Of a DNA stretch of 52,015 bases, positions 9,361 through 18,116 are shown in pieces (the stretch's first letter is position 1; each line of letters begins with the position of its first letter). The notes under the pieces are model-generated. The model ran no database searches, was not told the origin of the DNA, and saw nothing but the letters and a program-made list of their open reading frames with translations. Both the position numbers and the translations under genes were made by a program. This DNA is from a virus. Where the stretch lies: positions 1 to 52,015 of the IMG/VR virus record IMGVR_UViG_3300028920_000088, one strand, 5' to 3'.

Positions 9361-12300
9361 TTGGACATCTTGGACAGATACGATCCTGAGACGGACGTTC
9401 CCCGCTATGGGCTGGGAAGCATAGAGTTCCCTACTACAGTATATGATCGAGGTTCCTTGGCATTCTCCAATGTCTTGAGGGGGGACCTCGACGCTGCCAG
9501 TAGGTCCATACTATCTCCACAGGACCTCTCCCCTGCGGAGGCCCAAACGCTGACCAACAAGCTGCTGGGGGACAACCCTAATCCATTGCTAAAGACGCTG
9601 GTCGATGTGGCTACTAATCCACTGGTGGTGGCAGGGTTACTGGCAGGGGTAGTGTTTTGGCCGCTGGGTACGACTGCTCCTCTTACCATGCTGGCTAAGG
9701 GGTTGGGGCCGAAGGCCAAACATATAGGCAGGCTCATGCGGTATCCTAGTGGTGCCATGTCCTACATGAAGGGGGTAGGTAAGACTGTTGGAAAGGAGTG
9801 GGTAGGTTTATGGGAGAAGTATTCTGCCGTACTTAAACAGCAGTCTGACTGGCTAAGCAAGTACAATCAGGGGTTGGATAAGATATACAAAGCTAACATC
9901 GCTAAGTATGGAACTAAGCTGACCCCCGACGATGTGAGGGTAGCTGGTATGATTGCCGACACGGAACGAGGGGGTGTCAACCTGGTAGGTAGGGCCTTTG
10001 ATGTAACTAAGGCTGGTCCTCGTAATCCAGAGATGTATAACTATTTCAAGGGGTTGGGACTCAAGAAGGGGGACTCCTTTACGAAGGTTTTCAAGAATCA
10101 CCCGAAGTACAAGCAGCTAAAGGAGCTGGCTGATAACGTACGTAGATTACAGGATAAACAATGGAGTTACTTACCTAAGGACAAGAAGACCTTGCTACAG
10201 TTGAGACAGAGAGCTGGAGCTAAGGGTGAAGTGAGTCTGTTCCAGCCGGGGTATGGACTGCCCCACTACGCAACGATGGATAGGTATACACATAGGTCTC
10301 TATTCCAGCGTATGAACAAGAAGAACTTCTCGGCGTGGGCCACAGAAGCTAAGGAGAAGATGGCTAAGGTATTCTATCAGGATAAAGCCCAATCCATCAT
10401 AGACCCTGACGCCCTACTGGCTGCTGAAAGAGGGGGATGGTTGCCAGCTGGTGCTGCTAAGGCGGTACGGGCTGACTACGCTAGGGCCTCCGCAGAGGCG
10501 ACGCAGCAGGTGGCTAAGATATGGGAGCGAGCTATCACTAAGGGGGGAAATAAGGAGCAGGTAGTCAAGAAGTTCATTGACGACACGATCACGTGGTTCA
10601 AAGGGAGTGGCAAGACTACCTCGTTGGGTGCGAGGCTTAGTTCAGGGATTACACCGGAGACCGCGAAGGCTACCGCCGACAAGCTACGGATTGCTAACAA
10701 GAAGTTGATGGGGGACATGCTGGGGGAGATGGGCAACCAGTTGTATAAGGCTGGCAATCCCGTCGCACTACAGAACGAGTTGGAGGCTATAGGCAGGGTG
10801 ATTGGGTCACCGGCTCGGTATGATACACATCTACTTAAAGCGGCACAACGATACACACATAACATATCACAGGCAGTGCCATGGTATCATAAGAATGTAG
10901 CATTGAGGTCGGGGGAAGGACTGGACGATTTCGTAAGGGAAGTAGTTCTTGATCCTCCTGCGTGGGCGGAGAAGCCACCGGCCTTCCTGAAGAACCTGAT
11001 GGAGGAGACGCTGATCCCACAGCTCAAGGGGTACAAGACATGGCAGCAGGGGCAAAGGTCCCTAACTATATTTGAGACGAACCGTAAGTCGTATGACTTC
11101 GTGACCAAGAACCCCATGATGAAGGGCATAGCTCCGGAGGGGTCGGCATTAGGGGATTGGTTGCGAGCTACGTTCGGAGGAGGCCCCAAGTCACTGACTG
11201 CTGAGGGGGTAGAGCATGGTATCTCTAGCTGGATATATACATCGGCACTGGGAGCAAACGTGTCCCCCATATCCAAGAACTCGCTACAGACGTTGGCTAC
11301 CGTCATCAACATGCCAGGCATGGGGCCCTCCTCTATAGTTAGGGGGATCAAGGAGCTGAATCCCAGACTGTGGGGCGGCATGGCTCACATGTGGGACGAT
11401 GCTGCTGGTAAGATGGTTAAGGTAAAGGTAGACGGGGTCCTTCCCAACTGGATCAAGGGGATCAAGGAGGCCAAGCACCCTATTACTGGCGAGATAGTGT
11501 CTAACATGCAGGCTAACTTCCCTGAGTTCGTAGCCCACTTCGGAGAAGGGGAAGGAATGGTTGCTGCCATAGAGGCTGGTGACATGGGCATGGACATGAT
11601 GGGGGCTTCTTCCCTAGCCAAGAGCGGGCTAAAGAAGATGCAGGAGAAGCTGCTGTATGGGTTCGAGAAGTCCGAGATGTTCAACAGGCTCCTTGGTTTC
11701 TATGCAGGACAGCAACAGCATCTGCATCATTTGAAGGGCAGTATTGGTAAGGGCATGTCGGCTGCAAAGAAGATAGAACAAGCCAATACTGTGGGAGCTA
11801 ACGTGGTGCATGCCGGTCACTTCACGGGCGGACCACTCGGGACCCCGTCGGCTACGCTCAACTGGTCTGCCCCCCTGCGTCAGTTTACACACTTCCCACT
11901 CAGGATGGTAGACTTCCTTGGTGCCTCTACTCGATGGGGACTCGACCCATCCAAGTTGAACTTCGGCACCATTGGCAGGACGGCTGCCACGGCTGGAATC
12001 ACATACGAGGTAGGTAAGAACCTATTGGGGGTTGATCTTTCGCAGGCGATTGGGTCCGGCACGATTCCCGCACCCGCCTACGAGGGGGCCCCCTTCTATC
12101 CGTTCCCATTGGTATCTCCATTGGTCAGTGCTGTTGGGTCAGCTGCTGCCGCCCTGTACGAGGGGGACATGGAGAAGCTCGGGGCTACAGCTGCATTGGC
12201 TGTGCCTGGTGGACTGGCTGGCCGAAGACTCTACAAGACGCTGGCTCCCAAGTATGCTGACTACCAGAACAGAACTCCGGATGGACGTATCCCTGTATAC

Positions 12301-12732
12301 AACGATGACCATGCCCTGATAGGTACGTATACTCCAATGCAGATGGTGATGCGGGCGATGGGTATCAAGGTAATGAACCAGTCTGAAGAGCAGGGAGCCA
12401 TGAAATGGTTGCTGTCGCAGCGAGATAAACTTCGTGAATACAGGCGAGAATACCTTCAGGCACTCTTCAAAAACGACTACTCCCGTGCGGAGGCCATACA
12501 GAAAGAGTATCAGGAGCAGTACCCTGAGCTGGGTCCGTTACAGGTGAAGAAGACAGACATCACAGCCCTGAAGAACCGAAGGAATGTAAGCAGAATCAAT
12601 AGGGTCTTGAAAGGATTCCCGAAGGAAGCTCGTCCTGTATTCCAGCAAGTGCTGGGGGACGCCGCGTTGCGTACCATGTACCAGGATGTGGAGACGAACC
12701 CCGCCTCATTTGACATCTACTTCCCACAGTAG
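9361..12732 (+). CDS. Very large virion protein, ejection-protein candidate
   Basis: A 1123-aa protein, the largest in the window. It starts with TTG, with GGGAG 7-11 nt upstream; no ATG fits as well. Residues about 76-110 are hydrophobic (NPLVVAGLLAGVVFWPLGTT), and a second hydrophobic patch lies near residues 870-940. The rest is mostly helical and basic. Length, location as the last gene of the tail/internal module and the membrane-prone segments fit the giant internal proteins that short-tailed phages eject into the cell. I could not find a lytic transglycosylase or polymerase motif. Four dispersed-motif copies or near copies lie in or near it, including 9532-9543. Confidence 0.5.
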   Translation: MDILDRYDPETDVPRYGLGSIEFPTTVYDRGSLAFSNVLRGDLDAASRSILSPQDLSPAEAQTLTNKLLGDNPNPLLKTLVDVATNPLVVAGLLAGVVFWPLGTTAPLTMLAKGLGPKAKHIGRLMRYPSGAMSYMKGVGKTVGKEWVGLWEKYSAVLKQQSDWLSKYNQGLDKIYKANIAKYGTKLTPDDVRVAGMIADTERGGVNLVGRAFDVTKAGPRNPEMYNYFKGLGLKKGDSFTKVFKNHPKYKQLKELADNVRRLQDKQWSYLPKDKKTLLQLRQRAGAKGEVSLFQPGYGLPHYATMDRYTHRSLFQRMNKKNFSAWATEAKEKMAKVFYQDKAQSIIDPDALLAAERGGWLPAGAAKAVRADYARASAEATQQVAKIWERAITKGGNKEQVVKKFIDDTITWFKGSGKTTSLGARLSSGITPETAKATADKLRIANKKLMGDMLGEMGNQLYKAGNPVALQNELEAIGRVIGSPARYDTHLLKAAQRYTHNISQAVPWYHKNVALRSGEGLDDFVREVVLDPPAWAEKPPAFLKNLMEETLIPQLKGYKTWQQGQRSLTIFETNRKSYDFVTKNPMMKGIAPEGSALGDWLRATFGGGPKSLTAEGVEHGISSWIYTSALGANVSPISKNSLQTLATVINMPGMGPSSIVRGIKELNPRLWGGMAHMWDDAAGKMVKVKVDGVLPNWIKGIKEAKHPITGEIVSNMQANFPEFVAHFGEGEGMVAAIEAGDMGMDMMGASSLAKSGLKKMQEKLLYGFEKSEMFNRLLGFYAGQQQHLHHLKGSIGKGMSAAKKIEQANTVGANVVHAGHFTGGPLGTPSATLNWSAPLRQFTHFPLRMVDFLGASTRWGLDPSKLNFGTIGRTAATAGITYEVGKNLLGVDLSQAIGSGTIPAPAYEGAPFYPFPLVSPLVSAVGSAAAALYEGDMEKLGATAALAVPGGLAGRRLYKTLAPKYADYQNRTPDGRIPVYNDDHALIGTYTPMQMVMRAMGIKVMNQSEEQGAMKWLLSQRDKLREYRREYLQALFKNDYSRAEAIQKEYQEQYPELGPLQVKKTDITALKNRRNVSRINRVLKGFPKEARPVFQQVLGDAALRTMYQDVETNPASFDIYFPQ

Positions 12733-12740
12733 TATTATAA

Positions 12741-12776
12741 CCCCTCGCTTATGGGGGGGGCGGCGAAATTTTTTTG
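12741..12776 (+). terminator. Weak terminator candidate after the ejection-protein gene
   Basis: CCCC (12741-12744) can pair with the G run at 12752-12760, and a T tract follows after about 8 bases. The stem is only four to five base pairs, so termination is possible rather than clear. The T tracts may instead belong to the bent promoter region downstream. Confidence 0.3.
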
Positions 12777-12833
12777 AATTTTTTTGAAATTTTTTGATTT
12801 TTTTGTTGACGGCGTTGCGAAATCGGTTATCAT
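12769..12833 (+). promoter_or_regulatory. Promoter of the replication operon with phased T tracts
   Basis: TTGACG at 12806-12811, 16-bp spacer, TATCAT at 12828-12833. Upstream lie four T tracts with starts about 10 bp apart (12769-12804), one helical turn each, a classical recipe for intrinsically curved DNA and AT-rich UP-like elements. Predicted initiation around 12840 falls three or so bases from the polymerase ATG (12843), and no ribosome site is present, so the first transcript may be leaderless. Confidence 0.7.
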
Positions 12834-12842
12834 AGCGGCGGC

Positions 12843-15479
12843 ATGGCAACGAAAAACGCAAAAAATTCGATTGAATTTCCGACACACAGTAGATGTCAGG
12901 ACTGTCCCCTATATGAGGGAGCTATTAATCCTGGACTACCAACTAGGAAGCTCTCCTTCAGAGGGGAGGAATGCGACGACAGGGTATGGAAGGATCGTGC
13001 TATCCTGTTCGTAGGGCAGGCCCCAGGACTTAACGAAGACCTTGCAGGAAGGACCTGGATAGGTTTTGCTGGGGGGCTCCTGGAACGGTTCGTGACCTTG
13101 GCCAAGATACGCGAACTAGCTGACATCTACGTGTCCAATGCTGTCCGATGTAAGCCTCCGCAGGGAGCGGTACCGACTGACGGTCAGGTTGCCATATGTC
13201 GACAGCATATTGAAAAGGACTTAGAGCTGCTTAGCTCCAACTACAAGGAGGTAGTATTGGTAGCTTGCGGAGCTAAGGCAGCCAAGTCCATAGCCAGGCA
13301 ACGGTCGTTGGGGCACGGGCTACGCAAGCAGGGACAACAAGGGGTTTGGCCTGACTACTCCTGTTTCTATACAAACAACCCTGCTATCCTGCATACAAAG
13401 AGGAGCCCATCGCTAGCTAAATCAGTTGAGGACCATTTCCGACTAATAGTGCGATACCTCAGGGGCGAGTTCATCCCCAACGACCTTTCGATTGTTCCTA
13501 TGCTAGGGGCCCCAGTGCCACCTAGGATTCATAATAATCTCGTAGCTTTCGACGTTGAGACGTACGGCATACTAGCAGGAAACTCTCAGACTGTGTTCAC
13601 CCCTCGAAAGTCCTTCTATGTGGACGGTTATCCATACCGGGAGCAAGTAGTAACTTGTGCGTTCGCATGGAGGGACATAGAGGGGGTCCTAAGGACTGCG
13701 GTATACTGTATGAAGTGGGAGGGGCACCGAGAGATAGTGCGACAGTGGTTCAAGAGGATGGTCGACTCAGGCATCACAGCGTTGGGACAGAATACTAAGT
13801 TCGACCTGCAATATTTAAGAGCAGCCGACCCATCACTGAGGCAGTGGGTTAATCCCTCCAAGCTGATCGTCGATGATACTATGTTGATGAGCTTCTTGGA
13901 ATACGAGCAGCGACCAGAGAGAGGCTTGAAGGAGCAGGCTTTGCTGTTCGGCATAGCTGACTACAGTAGTTCAGGTGTTACAGGCAAGGAAGGGAACGCC
14001 ACGGGGTACGGAGACCCCGAGCTACTGGAGTACAACTGCCTTGATGCTGCGGTCACCTACCTCCTGTATGAGGAGATGGACAGACGTATCAAGTCTATCT
14101 ATGGCGACAGTAGCCGCAAGAACTCTGAGTTCTGTAAGGCTATGAGAAATATGACGGTCTGGTGTGTGACAGACCTGGAGCGTAACGGCAGTACATTGTG
14201 GTTGCCTAAACTAAAGGAAGTACATGATGAATACGAAGCAAGAAAAGACGCCGCTTGCCACAGAGCGGAACATGACCACGGTATCAAATTGCACGGGATC
14301 GGTTCTGACGCTCCACTGCGAGAACTCTTCCTCAGATTGGCCTTCGGAGCAGGTCTTATCGATGACCCCAGACTTGAGTGGAGTGAAAAAACTGGAGCTA
14401 TTTCCATTGGAGTCGGCAACTCTAATCTCCTCCTCAAATATCTCGGTGACACTGACGGAGGACGGGATATCCTAGAGTTATTCCAGGAGTATAAAGACTG
14501 TGCGAAAATTACTAACACGTATACGCGGCCTCTGCTCACGAACAAGAAGAGAGGGGTCGTCCACACCAAAGGTAACGTTGGATATGTATACCCATCCTGG
14601 TTTCCTATACCTTCGTATTCCAATCGCGGAGCTGCACAGGATGATCGAGCAATGGGACAAATACAAGGGCGTTTTTCCGCTTCGGGGCCTGCGAGACTCA
14701 CAGAGCCTAAGACTATCCGTAACTGTAGTTGCTCCAGATTCGACGGAGGAAAGCTCTGGGAGTACGACATGTCCCAAGACCACCTCCGAATGGCAGCCTT
14801 ACTATCTAACGACCCCGTCCTCTACTCAGCCTACACCTCCGACGGAGCAAGTCTACATACCATGACGGCACAGGATATATTTCCTGAGGCTGACCCGGCC
14901 TCCGCAGGATGGAAGGAGTCTAAGGAGTACAAGCTGGGTAAGACTCTCAACTTCCTTATCTTGTTCCGTGGCGGAGCTGATACTTACGTGCAGACTGCCA
15001 GAAGAGACGTCGGAGTTGAAATAGATTTGGAGTTTGCAGACAGAGCTATTCGTACATGGTACGACGTACACCCTGTGTTCCATCAGTGGCAGGACTCCCT
15101 TATTAGGGAGGTAATGAGGAAGGGATATTACGAGACCATTACCGGGTGGAGCAGGACGTTCGGCAAGGGGGCAGAGGGTGTAGCTAGTTCGATCAACGAG
15201 ATATGTAATTGTGCAATCCAAACACCTTGTGCTCAATGTACTCAGTCTGCACAGTTCGAGATCATAAAGGAGTTTGAGCTGAGGGAGATGAACAGCTTGA
15301 TCTGCCTACAGATTTACGACTCCGTATTCGTGGATGTGTATCCAGGTGAGGAGAAGTTGGTTGACGAGATCGTGCCTCGACACCTAGAACACCCCCCCGT
15401 GCTGCGGGAGCTAGAGAAACAGTTGGGCAGAACAATTCCATTTGTGTGTGAGAAGAAGGAGTATGAGTCATATGGGTAG
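12843..15479 (+). CDS. UDG-exonuclease-family A DNA polymerase fusion
   Basis: An 878-aa replicative polymerase. Residues about 15-210 match family 4-type uracil-DNA glycosylase: C18-x2-C21 and C103 as Fe-S ligand candidates, GQAPG at 58-62 (usual GEAPG) and a TNNPA motif. Residues about 230-420 are a DnaQ-like 3'-5' exonuclease (FDVET and YNCLDA motifs). The polymerase domain follows: motif A YDMSQDHLR (D642), motif B around K700 (KTLNFLILF), motif C YDS (D826). Canonical motif C is HDE, so His and Glu are replaced by Tyr825 and Ser827; both metal-binding Asp residues remain. UDG-polymerase fusions are known in SPO1-type phages. First gene behind the bent promoter. Confidence 0.92.
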   Translation: MATKNAKNSIEFPTHSRCQDCPLYEGAINPGLPTRKLSFRGEECDDRVWKDRAILFVGQAPGLNEDLAGRTWIGFAGGLLERFVTLAKIRELADIYVSNAVRCKPPQGAVPTDGQVAICRQHIEKDLELLSSNYKEVVLVACGAKAAKSIARQRSLGHGLRKQGQQGVWPDYSCFYTNNPAILHTKRSPSLAKSVEDHFRLIVRYLRGEFIPNDLSIVPMLGAPVPPRIHNNLVAFDVETYGILAGNSQTVFTPRKSFYVDGYPYREQVVTCAFAWRDIEGVLRTAVYCMKWEGHREIVRQWFKRMVDSGITALGQNTKFDLQYLRAADPSLRQWVNPSKLIVDDTMLMSFLEYEQRPERGLKEQALLFGIADYSSSGVTGKEGNATGYGDPELLEYNCLDAAVTYLLYEEMDRRIKSIYGDSSRKNSEFCKAMRNMTVWCVTDLERNGSTLWLPKLKEVHDEYEARKDAACHRAEHDHGIKLHGIGSDAPLRELFLRLAFGAGLIDDPRLEWSEKTGAISIGVGNSNLLLKYLGDTDGGRDILELFQEYKDCAKITNTYTRPLLTNKKRGVVHTKGNVGYVYPSWFPIPSYSNRGAAQDDRAMGQIQGRFSASGPARLTEPKTIRNCSCSRFDGGKLWEYDMSQDHLRMAALLSNDPVLYSAYTSDGASLHTMTAQDIFPEADPASAGWKESKEYKLGKTLNFLILFRGGADTYVQTARRDVGVEIDLEFADRAIRTWYDVHPVFHQWQDSLIREVMRKGYYETITGWSRTFGKGAEGVASSINEICNCAIQTPCAQCTQSAQFEIIKEFELREMNSLICLQIYDSVFVDVYPGEEKLVDEIVPRHLEHPPVLRELEKQLGRTIPFVCEKKEYESYG

Positions 15480-16068
15480 TGGCGGTCACTATGGATACCG
15501 GACCCACACTCCATTGGAGAAAGTATCAGAGGATTTGAAGAGACGGTACTGTGAGGCTGCTCCCATTGCAGCTGGACGTATCCTGCGGAGGCCAAGGGTT
15601 GCTGATATAAAGCTATGGGAGAAGGATGATCTGATTAATGAGGCTTTCTTGCATGGAAACTGGTGGAAGTACGAAGATCGTGACGACGACTACCTGTCTT
15701 ACATAATATACTGGGACATGTTGAAGTGCGTAGCTGTATTGGAGAAAGACCCATTGGTCCGTGGTTACAGTGCTGGGGATGAGAAATTAAGACTGAAAAA
15801 GAAAGAAGATTTTTGTACTCGTGTGGATAACCTACGCGTGGATGATAATTTAGACGAGGTAGAGAATAGGGACTTCCGGGATTACTGGAGAAATAACAGC
15901 AAGCTAAATGACAGTCAGCTATGGTTGTTCGACCAACTGTATGTGTACGGTAGAAGTGCTAAGGATATAGCAGAAGAGATAGGCGTTAGTAAACAGTCAA
16001 TATATTTGCGTAGGAAAAGATTAATAGAAAAGATTCAATACGCTAGGAGATGCCATGGAACACAGTGA
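15472..16068 (+). CDS. Sigma70 region 4-like protein, first of a tandem pair
   Basis: A 198-aa protein. Residues about 145-190 form a helix-turn-helix of sigma region 4 type (LYVYGRSAKDIAEEIGVSKQSIYLRRKRLIEKI), and the N-terminal half is helical. I chose ATG 15472, 10 nt after AAGGAG (15456-15461). ATG 15463 lies only 1 nt from it. It overlaps the polymerase end by 8 bp and the next gene by 14 bp. The C-terminal half is organised like that of the next protein. It probably redirects host RNA polymerase or acts as a DNA-binding regulator. Confidence 0.65.
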   Translation: MGSGGHYGYRTHTPLEKVSEDLKRRYCEAAPIAAGRILRRPRVADIKLWEKDDLINEAFLHGNWWKYEDRDDDYLSYIIYWDMLKCVAVLEKDPLVRGYSAGDEKLRLKKKEDFCTRVDNLRVDDNLDEVENRDFRDYWRNNSKLNDSQLWLFDQLYVYGRSAKDIAEEIGVSKQSIYLRRKRLIEKIQYARRCHGTQ

Positions 16069-16678
16069 TCTAAATGTAGAGCAGTTAGCTAAGTTTTCAA
16101 AGCTGGCTAGGTCTGAGGCCCGTAAGTTAGTGAATAAATTAGGGAAAGCCCTAAAGTTTTATGAAGAGGATGACTTCGTAAACTGGGCTTACGTAAGTAA
16201 GTACTGGATGAATTATCTTGATGACGGGGATGAGCATATCATGAGGATAGCGTTGCGGTTCGCCATGATACGGGCGATGTCCGAGTCACGAGGTAGTCAA
16301 GGAAAGAAGTTTTATAGCTGGAGTTTTGATCAAGGCATACCCTATAGGGTACTGAAAAGGTATGGATTGATCGACAAGAACCTACCAGATTCAAACGCTA
16401 AGTTTAAGCCTATTGAATCTCCCGACGAATTAGAAAGTATGAAGGCTGAAGACCCTATAGATGTATTGATTAGACAGGAACTGTATGATACATTAAGAGT
16501 CTTGACGGGATGCCTGCCGGACAAACAAAAAGAAGCTATAGAGAAGAGGGTAAACTCCGGGGCTACGTTCAAGGAGATAGGGAAAGAAATGGGAGGAATT
16601 AGTAGTCAAGCTGTAAATAACTTGTACAATAGAGGAGTGACCAAAATTAGAAAGGAACTGAATCATGGAAATTACTGA
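16055..16678 (+). CDS. Sigma70-like factor, second of a tandem pair
   Basis: A 207-aa protein. The N-terminal 110 residues are helical (RIALRFAMIRAMSE), in the place of sigma region 2. Residues about 150-200 are a clear region 4 helix-turn-helix (LPDKQKEAIEKRV...FKEIGKEMGGISSQAVNNLYNRGVTKI). Start ATG follows AGGAG by 5-6 nt and overlaps the preceding gene. As a small sigma-like protein it likely reprograms host RNA polymerase for later phage genes, or is a duplicate specialised for another promoter class; which promoters it reads is unknown. Confidence 0.75.
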   Translation: MEHSDLNVEQLAKFSKLARSEARKLVNKLGKALKFYEEDDFVNWAYVSKYWMNYLDDGDEHIMRIALRFAMIRAMSESRGSQGKKFYSWSFDQGIPYRVLKRYGLIDKNLPDSNAKFKPIESPDELESMKAEDPIDVLIRQELYDTLRVLTGCLPDKQKEAIEKRVNSGATFKEIGKEMGGISSQAVNNLYNRGVTKIRKELNHGNY

Positions 16679-16705
16679 TGGCACATCCAAAAAAGGAGTC
16701 TCCTG

Positions 16706-17287
16706 ATGTCCAAGATTAACGATGCAATCTACAAACGGTACGAGGTACCTAAGAAGGTCACGGTCTTGGTTGATACGAGGGAGAAGTACCCGATGATATT
16801 CCCTGATGTAGTACATGTTGCTCACCCGTTCTTGAACTACAGTAGCCTTGCGATACAGGTAGAGACCAAGAAACAGAAGCTGGATGTGGGGGACTATATG
16901 TTAGGGGAGTACCCTGATGTCTGTATCATAGAGAGGAAGGCATCACAGCTAGAGTTGTATAAGAATCTGATGGAGAGTCGTGACTCAATCAGACAGGCTA
17001 AAGCCTTCCGTAAGTTAGCAGCTACTGCGGAGTATCCTGTACTTTTGGTGGAGGCTTCCCCGACTGAGCTACTGAGAAAGAGAACCAAGAAGCCGTGGAT
17101 TAAGAACCCGGAGATTATAGTTAGCAAGTTGTCACTGGCGGTAGCTAAGTACGGGTTCAACGTAGTGTTCATACCGTGGAAAGCAAGAAACTACCAGACA
17201 CGAAGAAAGGTGTGGACACTACTGGTACATATGATGGTAGCTTATGCAGTTTACCCTCATTTTGAGGTCGTGCCGAATCCCCTCTAA
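16706..17287 (+). CDS. ERCC4-domain nuclease
   Basis: A 193-aa protein with the ERCC4/XPF nuclease core: VDTRE at residues 22-26, GDY at 62-64 and the catalytic ERK at 76-78. The usual Asp after ERKxxx is absent (ERKASQLEL), a mild departure. Such phage proteins cut branched or flapped DNA during replication or recombination. It has an AAAGGAG ribosome site and follows the sigma pair by 27 bp in the same direction. Confidence 0.85.
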   Translation: MSKINDAIYKRYEVPKKVTVLVDTREKYPMIFPDVVHVAHPFLNYSSLAIQVETKKQKLDVGDYMLGEYPDVCIIERKASQLELYKNLMESRDSIRQAKAFRKLAATAEYPVLLVEASPTELLRKRTKKPWIKNPEIIVSKLSLAVAKYGFNVVFIPWKARNYQTRRKVWTLLVHMMVAYAVYPHFEVVPNPL

Positions 17288-17386
17288 AATTTTTAATGCC
17301 CATCGTGTAAGTTTCCTTGACAAGGAGTTTCCTAAGTTAAGTAACTATAAACATGCGGAAGTCAAGTACATTTTACCCTACATGGG

Positions 17387-17415
17387 TTGACTTATGAGGT
17401 ATTGTATGGTAATAT
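17387..17415 (+). promoter_or_regulatory. Extended -10 promoter upstream of the XRE-like gene
   Basis: TTGACT at 17387-17392, 17-bp spacer, TAATAT at 17410-17415, with TGG just before the -10 box (an extended -10). A TATAAT also occurs at 17415-17420 with a poorer 22-bp spacer. It sits in the intergenic gap after the ERCC4 nuclease; a TTGACA at 17317 lacks a partner at usable spacing. Confidence 0.65.
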
Positions 17416-17454
17416 ATAATTATGGGAAGGCAAAGAAGTTAGCCCATTTAATTT

Positions 17455-17466
17455 GGCCTCCGCAGG
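17455..17466 (+). repeat. Dispersed motif, intergenic copy in leader hairpin
   Basis: Exact copy forming the left outer arm of the hairpin before the XRE-like gene. Confidence 0.95.
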
Positions 17467-17515
17467 GATGGGGGTGTGTAGTGGACTCCACTACCGCCCC
17501 TGCCCGTTTTTCAAA
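17455..17515 (+). terminator. Hairpin with T run: attenuator or small-RNA terminator
   Basis: TAGTGGA and TCCACTA form a tight stem near 17477-17492. Outside it, GCAGGG (17462-17467) pairs with a downstream CCCTGC, separated by internal loops, and GTTTTT follows directly. The left arm contains an exact dispersed 12-bp motif (17455-17466). With the promoter at 17387-17415, transcription would give a short RNA of about 90 nt unless it reads through into the XRE-like gene. It is either an attenuated leader or a discrete small RNA. Confidence 0.6.
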
Positions 17516-17527
17516 TTGGAGGCCACT

Positions 17528-17821
17528 ATGATAGTCAACGATCCAAATAAGAACACATCTGAATCTTGCCTTGCGGAAGCAGAGAGTAGAGCCTACGAGA
17601 ATCTTAGGACCCAGGTAGCAGAAGACCTGATTAGACTAGCTGCTGAGCACGATATGTCCACAGAATACATGGCTGAGAAGCTAGACTTGAGTCCTATTGG
17701 CTATAAGTTCCTGATATGGGACAAGGAGATGAGCCTACGGGAACTGAATGAGGTTGCCAGTGTATTTAGTTATGAGCCGGTCATTCTATTCCGTAGGAGG
17801 TGGCCTGCCACCCACAATTAG
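17528..17821 (+). CDS. XRE-like helix-turn-helix regulator
   Basis: A 97-aa protein. Residues about 36-85 read as an XRE-type helix-turn-helix (LIRLAAEHDMSTEYMAEKLD followed by LSPIGYKFLIWDKEMSLRELNEVASVF). ATG 17528 is preceded by TTGGAGG, which rules out earlier starts inside the hairpin. Located behind a promoter and an attenuator-like hairpin, it is a good candidate for a phage transcription regulator, perhaps of the palindromic operators seen elsewhere. Target and mode are unknown. Confidence 0.7.
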   Translation: MIVNDPNKNTSESCLAEAESRAYENLRTQVAEDLIRLAAEHDMSTEYMAEKLDLSPIGYKFLIWDKEMSLRELNEVASVFSYEPVILFRRRWPATHN

Positions 17822-17843
17822 AAACAATTAGAAAGGAAAGAAA

Positions 17844-18116
17844 ATGATGGAATTTAGTGTGGTTAAATACTCGGAAATAGACCCCTTCATACCAGAAGTA
17901 ACAGTGGAGCGGGACGACAAACTTAGATGCTTCACGTTTGTTGGAGATAAGATCGGCTATTTTTATCATGTATCTTATAACAGGTGCGATACTCCATCAA
18001 AAATACTTGGGTGGTGCGATCATCTAAAAAGAAAAACATGGTTCGACACGTACCTCTTAGACAGCTTCATACAGCTTGCATTCGAGAGGATCGGAGTCAG
18101 AAAGGAGTACCCGTGA
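17844..18116 (+). CDS. Unknown 90-aa protein
   Basis: A small mixed-charge soluble protein rich in aromatic residues, without recognised motifs. It has a ribosome site GAAAGG, lies 22 bp after the regulator, and its stop overlaps the GTG start of the RecB-like nuclease by 4 bp, so the two are probably translated together. Confidence 0.65.
   Translation: MMEFSVVKYSEIDPFIPEVTVERDDKLRCFTFVGDKIGYFYHVSYNRCDTPSKILGWCDHLKRKTWFDTYLLDSFIQLAFERIGVRKEYP

Noticed and set aside
12784-13014. 76-aa + strand ORF at the start of the polymerase gene
   Set aside because: It overlaps the UDG domain of a well-supported protein in another frame and covers the promoter.
14099-14770. 223-aa ORF on the - strand
   Set aside because: Antisense to the polymerase domain, with no ribosome site or domain.
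17317-17351. TTGACA with TATAAA as a promoter
   Set aside because: Spacing is about 23 bp; the site at 17387-17415 is better.
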